Position numbers and translations under genes: made by a program | From: Rhizobacter sp. | Lineage (GTDB): Bacteria; Pseudomonadota; Gammaproteobacteria; Burkholderiales; Burkholderiaceae_C | Direction of reading: 5' to 3' | Length of the DNA stretch: 33,597 nucleotides | Assembly: GCA_025355745.1 (NCBI GenBank) | Contig: JANXZA010000006.1 | Location: forward strand, 1-33,597 | In this document: positions 18,104 through 26,278 of the stretch, one piece after another | Position numbering within the stretch: the first letter of the stretch is position 1 | Layout: each line of letters begins with the position of its first letter | Notes under the pieces: generated by a model | What the model was told of the DNA's origin: nothing | Databases searched by the model: none | Seen by the model: only the letters and a program-made list of their open reading frames with translations

Positions 18104-19333
18104 ATGAAGAACATGAATCACAACGGGCCCGCCCCGTTCCGCCAACTCGCCCTGGCACTTGCTTGCACCGCCGCGCTCGCCGTCAGCGCCTGCGGCGGCA
18201 ATGACGACAACAACCCGCTGCCCACACTCGACGGCGCTCAGCCGCTGGTCGTCGCGCACCGCGGGGCCTCGGGCTACCTGCCCGAGGAAACGCTCGAGGC
18301 GTATCAAAAGGCCATCGACCTGAGCGCCGATGTGATCGAGCCCGATGTCATCTCGACCAAGGACGGCGTGCTGATCGCGCGCCACGACCCGCAGCTTTCG
18401 ATCACCACCGACATCGCCAGCCACCCCGAATTCGCGGCCCGCAAGGTGACGCGCTCGCTCGACGGCGACGCCGCCACCTCCGACTGGTGGGCGAGCAATT
18501 TCACGCTCGCCGAGATCAAGACCCTGCGCGCGATCCAGCCGCTGGCCGAGCGGCCGCAGCAGTACAACGGCCTGTACAAGGTGGTGACCCTGCAAGAGGT
18601 GGTCGACCTGGCCAAGGCGCAAAGTCTGGCCAAGGGCCGCACCATCGGCGTCTACCCGGAAACCAAGAACCCGACGTTTCACCGCGACCTCGGCGTGCCG
18701 CTCGAAGACAAGCTCGTCGCCCTCATCAACGCCGCCGGCTGGAACAGCAAGACCGCGCCGATCTTCGTGCAGAGCTTCGAGCCGAGCAGCCTGAAGCTGA
18801 TGCGCAGCAAGGGCCTGAACACGCGCATGGTGCAGCTCGTCGATGGCGACGACTACGACTTCAAGAACGGCGGCGTCGACAACCCCGACGCCTCGCCGTT
18901 CTCGCGCCCCTACGACTGGGTTCGCGCCGGCGACACGCGCAAGTTCCCGGCCATGCTCACGCCAGCCGGTCTGGCCGATATCAAGACCTACGCCGATGGC
19001 ATCGGCCCGTGGAAGCCTTACCTCGTGGCCGTGAAAGGCAGCTTCAACGCGGCTGGCCAGATGCTCGATGTGAACGGCGACGGCAAGGTGAACCTGCAGG
19101 ACGCGACCACGGTGGCGCCGACCACGCTGGTTGCCGACGCCCACAAGGCCGGCCTGTTCGTGCACGAGTACACCTTCCGCAACGAGCCGCGTCGCCTGGC
19201 GCTCGACTACAAGGGCGATCCGCAGGCCGAGTACCTGCAGCACTTCAGGCTCGGCGTCGACGGTGTGTTCTCCGACTTCACCGACACGGCGATCGCGGCC
19301 CGCGCGGCGTACCTGAAGGAGACCGGGCGCTGA
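18104..19333 (+). CDS. glpQ: Glycerophosphodiester phosphodiesterase, lipoprotein
   Basis: A 409-residue exported GDPD. Residues 1-29 form a lipoprotein signal with lipobox VSAC (C30), so it is anchored in an envelope membrane. Catalytic residues are visible: H52-R53 (AHRGASGYLPEET, E61), E79/D81 (IEPDVIS) and H94-D95 (ARHDPQ). It hydrolyses deacylated phospholipids to glycerol-3-phosphate and an alcohol. A loop DVNGDGKVNLQD (322-333) matches the EF-hand/dockerin calcium-binding pattern. The ATG follows AGGAG (18094-18098). It stands alone, flanked by the DUF1624 gene and convergent thrH. Confidence 0.92.
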   Translation: MKNMNHNGPAPFRQLALALACTAALAVSACGGNDDNNPLPTLDGAQPLVVAHRGASGYLPEETLEAYQKAIDLSADVIEPDVISTKDGVLIARHDPQLSITTDIASHPEFAARKVTRSLDGDAATSDWWASNFTLAEIKTLRAIQPLAERPQQYNGLYKVVTLQEVVDLAKAQSLAKGRTIGVYPETKNPTFHRDLGVPLEDKLVALINAAGWNSKTAPIFVQSFEPSSLKLMRSKGLNTRMVQLVDGDDYDFKNGGVDNPDASPFSRPYDWVRAGDTRKFPAMLTPAGLADIKTYADGIGPWKPYLVAVKGSFNAAGQMLDVNGDGKVNLQDATTVAPTTLVADAHKAGLFVHEYTFRNEPRRLALDYKGDPQAEYLQHFRLGVDGVFSDFTDTAIAARAAYLKETGR

Positions 19334-19366
19334 TCGACGCCGGCGCTGCGGGCCCTTGCGTGCGCG

Positions 19367-19984
19367 TCAGCCGGCGCGCAAGGCCTGCGCCGCAGTGTCG
19401 ATCGCGGCCGTCAATTCGGCGTAGTTGTGCGTCACCGCGAACTGCGGAAACCGCGCCGTGATGGCCGCTGGCGCGTGGATGAAGAAGCCGGCGTTCGCGG
19501 CTTCCAGCATGCCAATGTCGTTGTACGAATCGCCGGCCGCGATGACCTGGAAATTCAGGCCGCGCATCGCGTTCACCGCGTGGCGTTTCGGGTCCGGCAT
19601 GCGCAGCACATGGCGGCGCACGAAGCCGGCGGCGTCGACTTCGAGCTTGTGGCACAGCAAGGTCGGCCAGCCGAGCTGGCGCATCAAGGGCTGGGCGAAC
19701 TCGTAGAACGTGTCGGACAGGATCAGCACCTGGTAGCGGCTGCGCAGGTCGTCCAGAAAGGCCCGCGCACCGTCCATCGGGCCCATGCCGTCGATCACAT
19801 TCTGGATGTCGGCGAGGCTGAGCCCGTGCTGCGCGAGCAGGGCGATGCGCGCGTGCATCAGCTTGTCGTAGTCGGGCTCGTCGCGCGTGGTGCGGGCCAG
19901 GGCCTGGATGCCGGTGCGCTTCGAGACCTCGATCCAGATCTCGGGGACGAGCACGCCTTCGAGGTCGAGGCAGATTATTTGCAT
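19367..19984 (-). CDS. thrH: ThrH: phosphoserine phosphatase / homoserine phosphotransferase
   Basis: A 205-residue HAD-family protein starting MQIICLDLEGVLVPEIW; D7 is the nucleophile, with DLEG replacing the usual DxD. SDTFYEFAQPLMRQLGWPTLLCHKLE and AAGDSYNDIGML match Pseudomonas ThrH closely, which is also 205 residues long. ThrH dephosphorylates phosphoserine and can transfer the phosphate to homoserine, linking serine and threonine synthesis. The ATG at 19984 was preferred to a TTG five codons upstream because it gives the family start. It is divergent from rlmB across a gap that contains repeat copy 3. Confidence 0.92.
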   Translation of the reverse strand: MQIICLDLEGVLVPEIWIEVSKRTGIQALARTTRDEPDYDKLMHARIALLAQHGLSLADIQNVIDGMGPMDGARAFLDDLRSRYQVLILSDTFYEFAQPLMRQLGWPTLLCHKLEVDAAGFVRRHVLRMPDPKRHAVNAMRGLNFQVIAAGDSYNDIGMLEAANAGFFIHAPAAITARFPQFAVTHNYAELTAAIDTAAQALRAG

Positions 19985-20037
19985 GGGTGTCTTGCTCAAG
20001 GTGAAGGCGGCGCGGATCGTACCCGAGTTCAGGACTT

Positions 20038-20142
20038 CAATTCACCACCGCAGAGGCGCGGAGAACGCAGAGTTTCGCAGAGGAATACAACAAGCTTTTC
20101 GCTTTCTCTGCGTCCCTCTGCGCCTCTGCGGTGCGTGAGTTG
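20038..20142. repeat. Palindromic repeat, copy 3 (thrH-rlmB divergent gap)
   Basis: Perfect 14-bp arms CACCGCAGAGGCGC (20046-20059) and GCGCCTCTGCGGTG (20120-20133). Left-arm units are CGCGGAGAA, CGCAGAGTTT and CGCAGAGG; right-arm units are CTCTGCGT, CCTCTGCG and CCTCTGCG. The outer ends CAATTCAC and GTGAGTTG resemble those of copy 2. It occupies more than half of the 191-bp gap between two divergent genes, so it must lie in or beside their promoters. The right end is 33 bp before the rlmB start. Confidence 0.82.
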
Positions 20143-20175
20143 ATCTTGGCTGCGGCGGCCCGCTAACATCGCCCG

Positions 20176-20919
20176 ATGAGCAAACAGATCCTGTTCGGAT
20201 TTCATGCGGTCACAGTGCGGCTGAAGTCGGCGCCGAAGTCGGTGATCGAGATTCATGTCGACGCGACGCGGCGCGACCAGCGCATGCGCCAGTTCGTCGA
20301 GCGTGCCCGCGACGCCGGCGCCAAGCTCATCGACAGCGACGACGAGCGACTGCAAAAGCTCTGCGGTTCGCACCGCCATCAGGGCGTGGTGGCGCGCGTC
20401 GAGGTGATCGCGATCAGCCATTCGCTCGACGACACGCTCGACGCCGCCTTCGGCCCGGCGCTGCTGCTGGTGCTCGACGGCATCACCGACCCGCACAACC
20501 TGGGCGCCTGCCTGCGCGTTGCCGACGCGGCCGGCGTGCACGCGGTGATCGCGCCGAAGGACCACGCGGTCGGCATCAACGCCACCGTGGCCAAGGTGGC
20601 CAGCGGCGCGGCCGACACGGTGCCGTACTTCATGGTGACGAACCTGGCGCGCACCTTGAAGGAATTGAAGGAGCGCGACATCCGCATCATCGGCACCTCC
20701 GACGATGCGCAGCGTTCGCTCTACGACGTTGACCTGACCGGCCCGGTGGCGCTGGTGTTCGGTGCCGAAGGCGACGGCATGCGCCAGCTCACCGGCAAGA
20801 CCTGCGATGAGCTGGTGCGCCTGCCAATGGCCGGCGCGGTCGAGAGCCTGAACGTGTCGGTGGCCAGCGGCGTGTGCCTGTATGAAGCGGTGCGCCAGCG
20901 GCTCAAGGCGGCGGCCTGA
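20176..20919 (+). CDS. rlmB: 23S rRNA (guanosine-2'-O)-methyltransferase RlmB
   Basis: A 247-residue SPOUT-class enzyme that 2'-O-methylates G2251 in the ribosomal P loop (E. coli numbering). An N-terminal substrate-binding domain ([22 protein letters not shown]) precedes the knotted catalytic domain. Its motifs are [21 protein letters not shown] (motif 1), [10 protein letters not shown] (motif 2) and [21 protein letters not shown] (motif 3). Length and motif order are normal for TrmH/RlmB. upp follows 44 bp downstream in the same direction. Its promoter region is partly filled by repeat copy 3. Confidence 0.93.
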   Translation: MSKQILFGFHAVTVRLKSAPKSVIEIHVDATRRDQRMRQFVERARDAGAKLIDSDDERLQKLCGSHRHQGVVARVEVIAISHSLDDTLDAAFGPALLLVLDGITDPHNLGACLRVADAAGVHAVIAPKDHAVGINATVAKVASGAADTVPYFMVTNLARTLKELKERDIRIIGTSDDAQRSLYDVDLTGPVALVFGAEGDGMRQLTGKTCDELVRLPMAGAVESLNVSVASGVCLYEAVRQRLKAAA

Positions 20920-20963
20920 ACGTCGATCCTGCCCCGCGCTGGAAGCGAAACCCGGAGAGCCTC

Positions 20964-21590
20964 ATGCCTGTCATCGACGTCAAACACCCGCTGGTCAAGC
21001 ACAAGGTCGGCCTGCTGCGCGCAGACGACATCTCGACCAAGAAGTTTCGCGAGCTGACGAACGAACTCGCGCGCCTGCTGGCCTATGAGGCCACCGCCGA
21101 CTTCCCGCTCGAAGCTACCACGGTCCAGTGCTGGAGCGGGCCAACCGAAGTGCAGCAGATCAGTGGCAAGAAGGTCACCGTGGTGCCGATCCTGCGTGCC
21201 GGGCTGGGCATGCTCGACGGCGTGCTCGACATGATTCCGAGCGCCAAGGTCAGTGTGGTTGGCCTGTCGCGCAACCACGAGACCTTGCAGCCCGAGAACT
21301 ACTTCGAAAAGTTCGTCGGCAAGCTCGACGAGCGCACCGCCCTCATCATCGACCCGATGCTGGCCACCGCCGGCTCGATGATCGCGACGGTGAGCCTGCT
21401 GAAGGCGCGCGGCTGCAAGGACATCCGCGCCCTGGTGCTGGTGGCCGCACCCGAAGGCGTGAAGGCACTCGGCGCCGCGCACCCCGAGGTGCGCTGCTGG
21501 ACGGCCGCCATCGACAGCCACCTGAACGAGGTCGGCTACATCATCCCCGGCCTCGGCGACGCGGGCGACAAGATTTTCGGCACGAAGTGA
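20964..21590 (+). CDS. upp: Uracil phosphoribosyltransferase
   Basis: A 208-residue enzyme of pyrimidine salvage that makes UMP from uracil and PRPP. The PRPP-binding loop is [13 protein letters not shown], and the C-terminal uracil-binding segment [18 protein letters not shown] is diagnostic. [16 protein letters not shown] is also conserved. The start [16 protein letters not shown] fits the family and has GGAGAG upstream. It lies 44 bp after rlmB and is possibly cotranscribed. Confidence 0.96.
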   Translation: MPVIDVKHPLVKHKVGLLRADDISTKKFRELTNELARLLAYEATADFPLEATTVQCWSGPTEVQQISGKKVTVVPILRAGLGMLDGVLDMIPSAKVSVVGLSRNHETLQPENYFEKFVGKLDERTALIIDPMLATAGSMIATVSLLKARGCKDIRALVLVAAPEGVKALGAAHPEVRCWTAAIDSHLNEVGYIIPGLGDAGDKIFGTK

Positions 21591-21720
21591 GGCGCTGGTC
21601 GACGCAGCCGAGCGGCCGCGTTGGGCAACGACTTTGCGTGCCATTCAAGCGCAGCATTTCTTTACCCGATTTGACGTGCCATGTCTTGCCTTTGACACAC
21701 GCTGCTTCTAGGCTCGCCAG

Positions 21721-22227
21721 ATGAAGACACTTCCTTTCATCCAAAGATTCAGGGCTGATCCGAGCACCCTCATCACGCCCGAATCGCGCCGGCCGTTCCG
21801 CTTCTGGATGACCGGCAGCCTGGCGGTGGTGATGGCCGCGATGGTGCCGCTGCGCGACGCCGACGCCAACGAGCGCAAGGGCCTGCAACTGCTGCGCCAC
21901 AGCCGATTCGACGTGAGCGAGACTGTGCAGCGCCTAGAGGCCGCAGCGCGCGGCCGCGGCCTGTCGGTGCTGGCGCGCATCGGCGGTGTGCGCCCGGTGA
22001 TCGTGCTGGCCTGCGTGGCGGGCGGCACGCTGGTCGTGATGGAAGATGCCGACTCGCCGCCCACGGTGCCGATGAGCCTGCTGGTGCATGCGGTGGCCAG
22101 CGGCGGCGCCGATGTGCTGCTAACGTCCAGGCTGAGCGGCAGGCCGGTCGACTGGCAAGGCGTGCCGATCTCGGTGGCCGACGACCTGGCCGCGCTGCCG
22201 GGCTGGGTGGCGCAGGCGCTAGCTTGA
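21721..22227 (+). CDS. DUF302-like protein with N-terminal membrane segment
   Basis: A 168-residue protein. Residues 28-48 (FWMTGSLAVVMAAMVPL and following) form a hydrophobic segment, a signal anchor or uncleaved signal. From residue 60, SRFDVSETVQRLEAAARGRGLSVLARIGG strongly resembles the start of DUF302, where a conserved S-x-Tx2RLE pattern is followed by GL-V-ARI. The second half (PTVPMSLLVHAV, DDLAALPGW) is only loosely like the family, and the usual central His is absent: ARI is followed by GG. The function is unknown. No clear promoter was found in the 130-bp gap upstream. Confidence 0.6.
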   Translation: MKTLPFIQRFRADPSTLITPESRRPFRFWMTGSLAVVMAAMVPLRDADANERKGLQLLRHSRFDVSETVQRLEAAARGRGLSVLARIGGVRPVIVLACVAGGTLVVMEDADSPPTVPMSLLVHAVASGGADVLLTSRLSGRPVDWQGVPISVADDLAALPGWVAQALA

Positions 22228-22247
22228 TCACATCGGTCGTGCCGGGC

Positions 22248-22287
22248 CGCCTCTGCGGTGAATGAGTTGTCTCTTGCATTCAAGGCC
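22248..22287. repeat. Palindromic repeat, copy 4 (right half only)
   Basis: CGCCTCTGCGGTG followed by AATGAGTTG (22248-22269), then CTTGCATTCAAGGCC (22273-22287). Reversed, it aligns with the left outer half of copy 2 across about 40 bp, including GGCCTTGAAT. No matching left arm is seen upstream. It lies in the 73-bp gap between two convergent genes. Confidence 0.72.
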
Positions 22288-22300
22288 TGTCTAGACGGCC

Positions 22301-22855
22301 TCAAACCCAGCCCAGCACACCCGCCACCGCCCCCAGCGCGACCAGCCACATCGGGCTGAGCTTCGTGCGCAGCATCACCGCCACGCTGATCGCGACCAGG
22401 CCGATCGCGCCCCAGCGGTGCGCCGGGTTGCTGACATAGGGTTCGGCCAGCACCCAGCCGGTGGCCATCAGCAGGCCGAGCGTGAGCGGCATCAGGCCGG
22501 CGGTGAAGGCGCGCACGCCGCGCGTCTCGCGGCGCTGTGTGCCCCAGCGCGTCGCCCACAGCGTCAGCACGGTCGAGGGCAGCAGGTTGCCGGCCATTGT
22601 CACCAGCGCGCCCCAGGCGCCGGCCACGTTCCAGCCGAGCACGGCGACGAACAGCACGTTCGGCCCCGGCGCGGCCTGGGCGATGGCGATGGATGCGGTG
22701 AACTGCGCATCGGTCAGCCAGTGCTGCTGGACCACGATGTAGCGGTGCATGTCGGGCACCGTGGTGATGGCGCCGCCGACCGCCAGCAGGCTCAACACCA
22801 GGAAGTGCGTGAACAGGCCGAGCAGGTCGGCGCTGCCGTGGGCGTCGGCGTTCAT
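22301..22855 (-). CDS. chrA: Chromate transporter half-protein (second of pair)
   Basis: A 184-residue single-domain CHR protein with about five or six helices. The family motif region is present: VGGAITTVPDMHRYIV, then the PGPN signature in AQAAPGPNVLFVAVLGW. Its ATG overlaps the stop of the preceding ChrA gene by 4 nt (ATGA), so the two half proteins are made together and probably pair in the membrane. Short-chain ChrA pairs export chromate by proton antiport in characterised cases; many relatives have no proven substrate. It is the last gene of the four-gene unit starting at 25651. Confidence 0.85.
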   Translation of the reverse strand: MNADAHGSADLLGLFTHFLVLSLLAVGGAITTVPDMHRYIVVQQHWLTDAQFTASIAIAQAAPGPNVLFVAVLGWNVAGAWGALVTMAGNLLPSTVLTLWATRWGTQRRETRGVRAFTAGLMPLTLGLLMATGWVLAEPYVSNPAHRWGAIGLVAISVAVMLRTKLSPMWLVALGAVAGVLGWV

Positions 22856-23448
22856 GGCCGCAGCAGGCGCCAGGCGACCGTGATCGACATCGCGCCCAGG
22901 CCGGCGATCACCCACACCAGCGGCCAGCGCAGCCAGGCGCTGGCGAGGAAGGTGAGGGCGCCGAAGCCGAGCGCCAGCGGCCGGCCCATCGGGTTGGTCC
23001 GCAAGGTCGCGAGCAGCCGGCAGGCGGTCGCGATGATCAGGCCAGCGGCCACCGCACCCATGCCGCGCAGCGCGCCCGCCACGGCCGGCACCTGCGCGAA
23101 GCGGGCATACAGCGCGGTCAGCACGAGCACCACCACCAGCGGCGCCAGCAGCATGCCGGCGAGGGCAGTGAAGGCGCCGCGCACGCCGAAGGCGCGGTCG
23201 CCGAACATCAGCGCCAGGTTCACGACGTTCGGCCCCGGCAGCACCTGGCTGACGGCCAGCATCTCGACGAACTGATCGCGCGTCAGCCAGCCTCGGCGCT
23301 CGACCAGCTCGCGCTGCGCGACCGGCAGCACGCCGCCGAAGCCTTGCAGCGCCAGCGTCGTGAAGGCGAAGAACAGCTCGCGCAGCGAGGCGGGGGCGGG
23401 TTGTGACGGGTCGGCCGTTTTGTCGGTGACAGATGGCATGTGCGTCAT
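22852..23448 (-). CDS. chrA: Chromate transporter half-protein (first of pair)
   Basis: A 198-residue single-domain CHR protein: LRELFFAFTTLALQGFGG, RELVERRGWLTRDQFVEML and SQVLPGPNVVNLALMFGDR contain the G-G and PGPN family motifs. The ATG at 23448 shares one base with the stop of the MFS gene (TGATG); a second ATG three codons later is possible. A 25-residue polar leader precedes the first helix. It partners with the downstream half protein, with which it overlaps by 4 nt. The two halves are homologous but clearly different in sequence. Confidence 0.85.
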   Translation of the reverse strand: MTHMPSVTDKTADPSQPAPASLRELFFAFTTLALQGFGGVLPVAQRELVERRGWLTRDQFVEMLAVSQVLPGPNVVNLALMFGDRAFGVRGAFTALAGMLLAPLVVVLVLTALYARFAQVPAVAGALRGMGAVAAGLIIATACRLLATLRTNPMGRPLALGFGALTFLASAWLRWPLVWVIAGLGAMSITVAWRLLRP

Positions 23449-24644
23449 CAGAGGTGCACGGTCTGCCGACCGACCCACAGGCTCAGCCCGATTGCCAGCA
23501 GCAGCCATGCCAGCGCGACCCAGTGAAGCGGCGCGAAGCCGCCCTGCGCGATCAGCCAGCCGCCGCTCACGGCGCCGGCCGCCTGGCCGACGAAGATCGC
23601 CGAGGTGTTCAGCGCCAGCAGGGCCGGTGCGAGCGCAGGCGCGGCGATGCTGAGCCGGGCCTGCTGGGTCGAGTTCGACGCGAAGCAGCCGAGCCCCCAC
23701 GGCATCAGCACCAGTACCATGCCGGCCAGGCTCACCGCCAGCGGCCACAGCAGCACGGCCAAGGCCATCAACGCCAGCGTCACCGCGACCGCCAGGTTGG
23801 TGCCGATGCGGTCGATGACGCGCGTCAGCACCAGGTTGCCGACCAGCCCGCAAGCGCCGAACCACATCAGCAGCAACGCCATCTGCTCGGTGCCGGCGCC
23901 GAGCACCTGGCGGAAGTAGGGCGTGAAGTAGGTGTACAGCGTGAACTGGCCGGCCCCGGACAGCGCGGTGACGAGCACCATCGGCACCAGCACCGGATGC
24001 GTCAGCACGCGCCGCCATGCCTGCGCCGACAAAGCGGCGGGGCGCACGCCGTTCGGCATCGCCGCGTAGACCCAGGCCGCCGCCGCCAGGGCCAGCGCGG
24101 CGATCGCGTCGAAGGCGACTTGCCAGCCAAAGGTCTCGCCGAGCCAGGCCGCGATCGGGATGCCGATCACCGACGCCAGCGACCAGCCGAGAAACACGAA
24201 GGTGATGGCCCGGCCGCGGTGCTGCGGCGCCGCCATCACGCCGATGGCCGCGGCGGTCTGCGGCGTGAACACGGCGGCCGCCAGCAAGGTGGCGGCGCGC
24301 ACCGGCCAGAGCGCCGCGTAGCTCGGCATCAAGGCCGACAGCGCATGGCCCACGCCGAACCAGAGCAGGGCCCATGCGAGCAACCGGCGGCGGTCGAAAC
24401 CCGAGACCCAGCCGGCAAGCAGCGGCGCGCCGAAGGCCACGGTGGCGGAGCCGATCGCAATCAACTGGCCGGCCAGCGACACCGTCACGTTCAGCGAATG
24501 CGCAATGTCGTTGAGTGTGCCGGGCGCGGCCATGACACCGCAGCCGATCACGAAATTGCCGAACATCAGGGCCCACAGCGTGGCCGGACGAATGCCGGCA
24601 CCGGGTTGTGCGCCGGTCGCGCCAGGTGCAATCGAGGTGCTCAT
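23448..24644 (-). CDS. Major facilitator superfamily transporter
   Basis: A 398-residue inner-membrane protein with about 12 helices. WVSGFDRRRLLAWALLWFGVGHALSAL is the loop 2-3 motif of drug/sugar antiporter-type MFS proteins. PQHRGRAITFVFLGWSLASVIGIPIAAWLG matches the motif C-like region of DHA1 exporters (AraJ/Bcr-like). The ATG at 24644 shares one base with the stop of the dehydrogenase gene (TGATG), and its own stop does the same with the next gene. The substrate is unknown. Export of an acid or a drug-like compound would fit the family. Confidence 0.85.
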   Translation of the reverse strand: MSTSIAPGATGAQPGAGIRPATLWALMFGNFVIGCGVMAAPGTLNDIAHSLNVTVSLAGQLIAIGSATVAFGAPLLAGWVSGFDRRRLLAWALLWFGVGHALSALMPSYAALWPVRAATLLAAAVFTPQTAAAIGVMAAPQHRGRAITFVFLGWSLASVIGIPIAAWLGETFGWQVAFDAIAALALAAAAWVYAAMPNGVRPAALSAQAWRRVLTHPVLVPMVLVTALSGAGQFTLYTYFTPYFRQVLGAGTEQMALLLMWFGACGLVGNLVLTRVIDRIGTNLAVAVTLALMALAVLLWPLAVSLAGMVLVLMPWGLGCFASNSTQQARLSIAAPALAPALLALNTSAIFVGQAAGAVSGGWLIAQGGFAPLHWVALAWLLLAIGLSLWVGRQTVHL

Positions 24645-25651
24645 CAACGCTGCACGCGCAGCGCCTCGGGGTTGACGAGGTTCGTCGGGTGCCCGTCGAT
24701 GAAGTTGACGATGTTGTTGAATGCGCAGCGGAAGTACAGCTCGTAGCCGTCTTGTTCCACATAGCCGATGTGCGGCGTGCACACCGCGTTCTCCAGGCGC
24801 AGCAACGGGTGGCCTTGCAGAATCGGTTCGCTCTCGAACACATCGACCGCCGCCATGCCCGGGCGGCCGCGGTTCAGCGCCGAGACCAGCGCGTTTTCTT
24901 CGATCAGTTCGGCGCGCGAGGTGTTCACCAGCAGCGCCGTCGGCTTCATGCGCGACAAGGCATCGAACTTGACCACGCCGCGCGTGCTGTCGTGCAGCCG
25001 CAGGTGCAGCGAGAGCACGTCGCAGGCCTCGAAGAAGGCCTCGCAACTGGGCGCGGCGACGAGCCCGTCCTGCTCGGCCTTGGCGCGCGCCGACTCGCTG
25101 CCCCAGACGGTGACATGCATGCCGAACGCCCGGCCGTAGCCGGCCACGAGCTGGCCGATCTTTCCGTAGCCCCAGATGCCCAGCGTCTTGCCCTTCAACA
25201 CCATGCCGACACCGAAGTTCGGTGGCATCGAGGCCGACTTCAGGCCCGACTGCTGCCACGCCCCGTGCTTCAGGTTACCGATGTATTGCGGCAGCCGCCG
25301 CATCGCCGCCATGATCAGCGCCCAGGTGAGCTCGGCCGGCGCGACCGGCGAGCCGGCGCCCTCGGCGACCGCGATGCCCAGGCGCGTGCAGGCCTCGACG
25401 TCGATGTGCGACCCAACCTTGCCGGTCTGCGAAATCAGTTTCAGCTTCGGCAGCTTCTCGAGCAACTGGCGCGGGAACTGGGTGCGTTCGCGGATCAGCA
25501 CCAACACTTCGGCGTCGCGCAGGCGCACCGACAACTGGCCGATGCCCTTGACGGTGTTGGTGAAGACCTTGGCGTTGAGCGGCTCGAGCACGGCCGCGCA
25601 TTTGAGCTTGCGCACCGCGTCCTGGTAGTCGTCGAGGATGATGATGTTCAC
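24644..25651 (-). CDS. D-2-hydroxyacid dehydrogenase
   Basis: A 335-residue NAD(P)-dependent dehydrogenase of the SerA/PGDH superfamily. The nucleotide-binding GYGKIG is at 161-166. The catalytic residues are R246 (NTSRAELI), E275 (VFESEP) and H294 (CTPHIGY). The start is GTG at 25651. The N-terminus MNIIILDDYQDAVRKLKC is typical of a proteobacterial group annotated as D-2-hydroxyacid dehydrogenase of unknown substrate. It has no ACT or other regulatory domain. It heads the unit with the MFS and ChrA genes and is divergent from the DUF1993 gene. Confidence 0.9.
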   Translation of the reverse strand: MNIIILDDYQDAVRKLKCAAVLEPLNAKVFTNTVKGIGQLSVRLRDAEVLVLIRERTQFPRQLLEKLPKLKLISQTGKVGSHIDVEACTRLGIAVAEGAGSPVAPAELTWALIMAAMRRLPQYIGNLKHGAWQQSGLKSASMPPNFGVGMVLKGKTLGIWGYGKIGQLVAGYGRAFGMHVTVWGSESARAKAEQDGLVAAPSCEAFFEACDVLSLHLRLHDSTRGVVKFDALSRMKPTALLVNTSRAELIEENALVSALNRGRPGMAAVDVFESEPILQGHPLLRLENAVCTPHIGYVEQDGYELYFRCAFNNIVNFIDGHPTNLVNPEALRVQR

Positions 25652-25762
25652 TGCGGGTGGGGGCGTCGCGACGACGGTGTTGAGCGGTCAGGCAAACATT
25701 GTGCACGCCCGTTCGGTGGCCTGTAACATCCGCGACCCGATCCACACCCCTGGAGACACTTC

Positions 25763-26275
25763 ATGTCCATCACCATGCATTCGGCCAGCGTGCCGGTGTT
25801 CGTTCGCCTGCTCGGCAACCTGCTGGTCTGGCTCGACAAGGCCGAGGCCCATGCGGCGGCGAAGAAGTTCGATACCAGCGTGTACTTGAGCACGCGGCTC
25901 GCGCCCGACATGCTCGGCTTCACGAAGCAGATTCAAATCGCCTGCGACGGCGCCAAGTTCTGCGCGGCGAGGCTCGCCGGCATCGACGCTCCGAGCTTCG
26001 ACGACACCGAGGCGAGCCTGAACGAACTGCGCGAGCGCATCCGCGCGACGATCGCATTCGTGCAGTCGGTCAGCGCTGCACAGATCGATGGCAGCGAAGG
26101 CAAGGACGTGGTGATCCCGCGCCGCGACGGTTCGATGACGCTGAAGGGCGAGGCCTATCTGAAGTTCTTCGCGATGCCGAACTTCTACTTCCACATCACG
26201 ACCGCCTATGCCTTGCTGCGCCACAACGGCGTCGAGCTGGGCAAGATGGACTTTCTGGGGGCGCCGACGAAATAG
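25763..26275 (+). CDS. DUF1993 family protein
   Basis: A 170-residue protein. MSITMHSASVPVFVRLLGNLLVWLDKAEAHA, LAPDMLGFTKQIQIACDGAK and FFAMPNFYFHITTAYALLRHNGVELGKMDFLG are all typical of DUF1993, a helical-bundle family of unknown function related to DinB-like folds. The ATG follows TGGAGACACTTC. The 111-bp gap upstream is shared with the divergent dehydrogenase gene and should hold both promoters. The stop is 3 bp from the stop of the convergent gene at 26279. Confidence 0.87.
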   Translation: MSITMHSASVPVFVRLLGNLLVWLDKAEAHAAAKKFDTSVYLSTRLAPDMLGFTKQIQIACDGAKFCAARLAGIDAPSFDDTEASLNELRERIRATIAFVQSVSAAQIDGSEGKDVVIPRRDGSMTLKGEAYLKFFAMPNFYFHITTAYALLRHNGVELGKMDFLGAPTK

Positions 26276-26278
26276 GCG

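Noticed and set aside
22852-24843. 663-codon minus-strand frame as one long protein
   Set aside because: Only the last 198 codons are protein-like (ChrA). The rest is an off-frame, Arg/Gly-rich shadow of the MFS gene.
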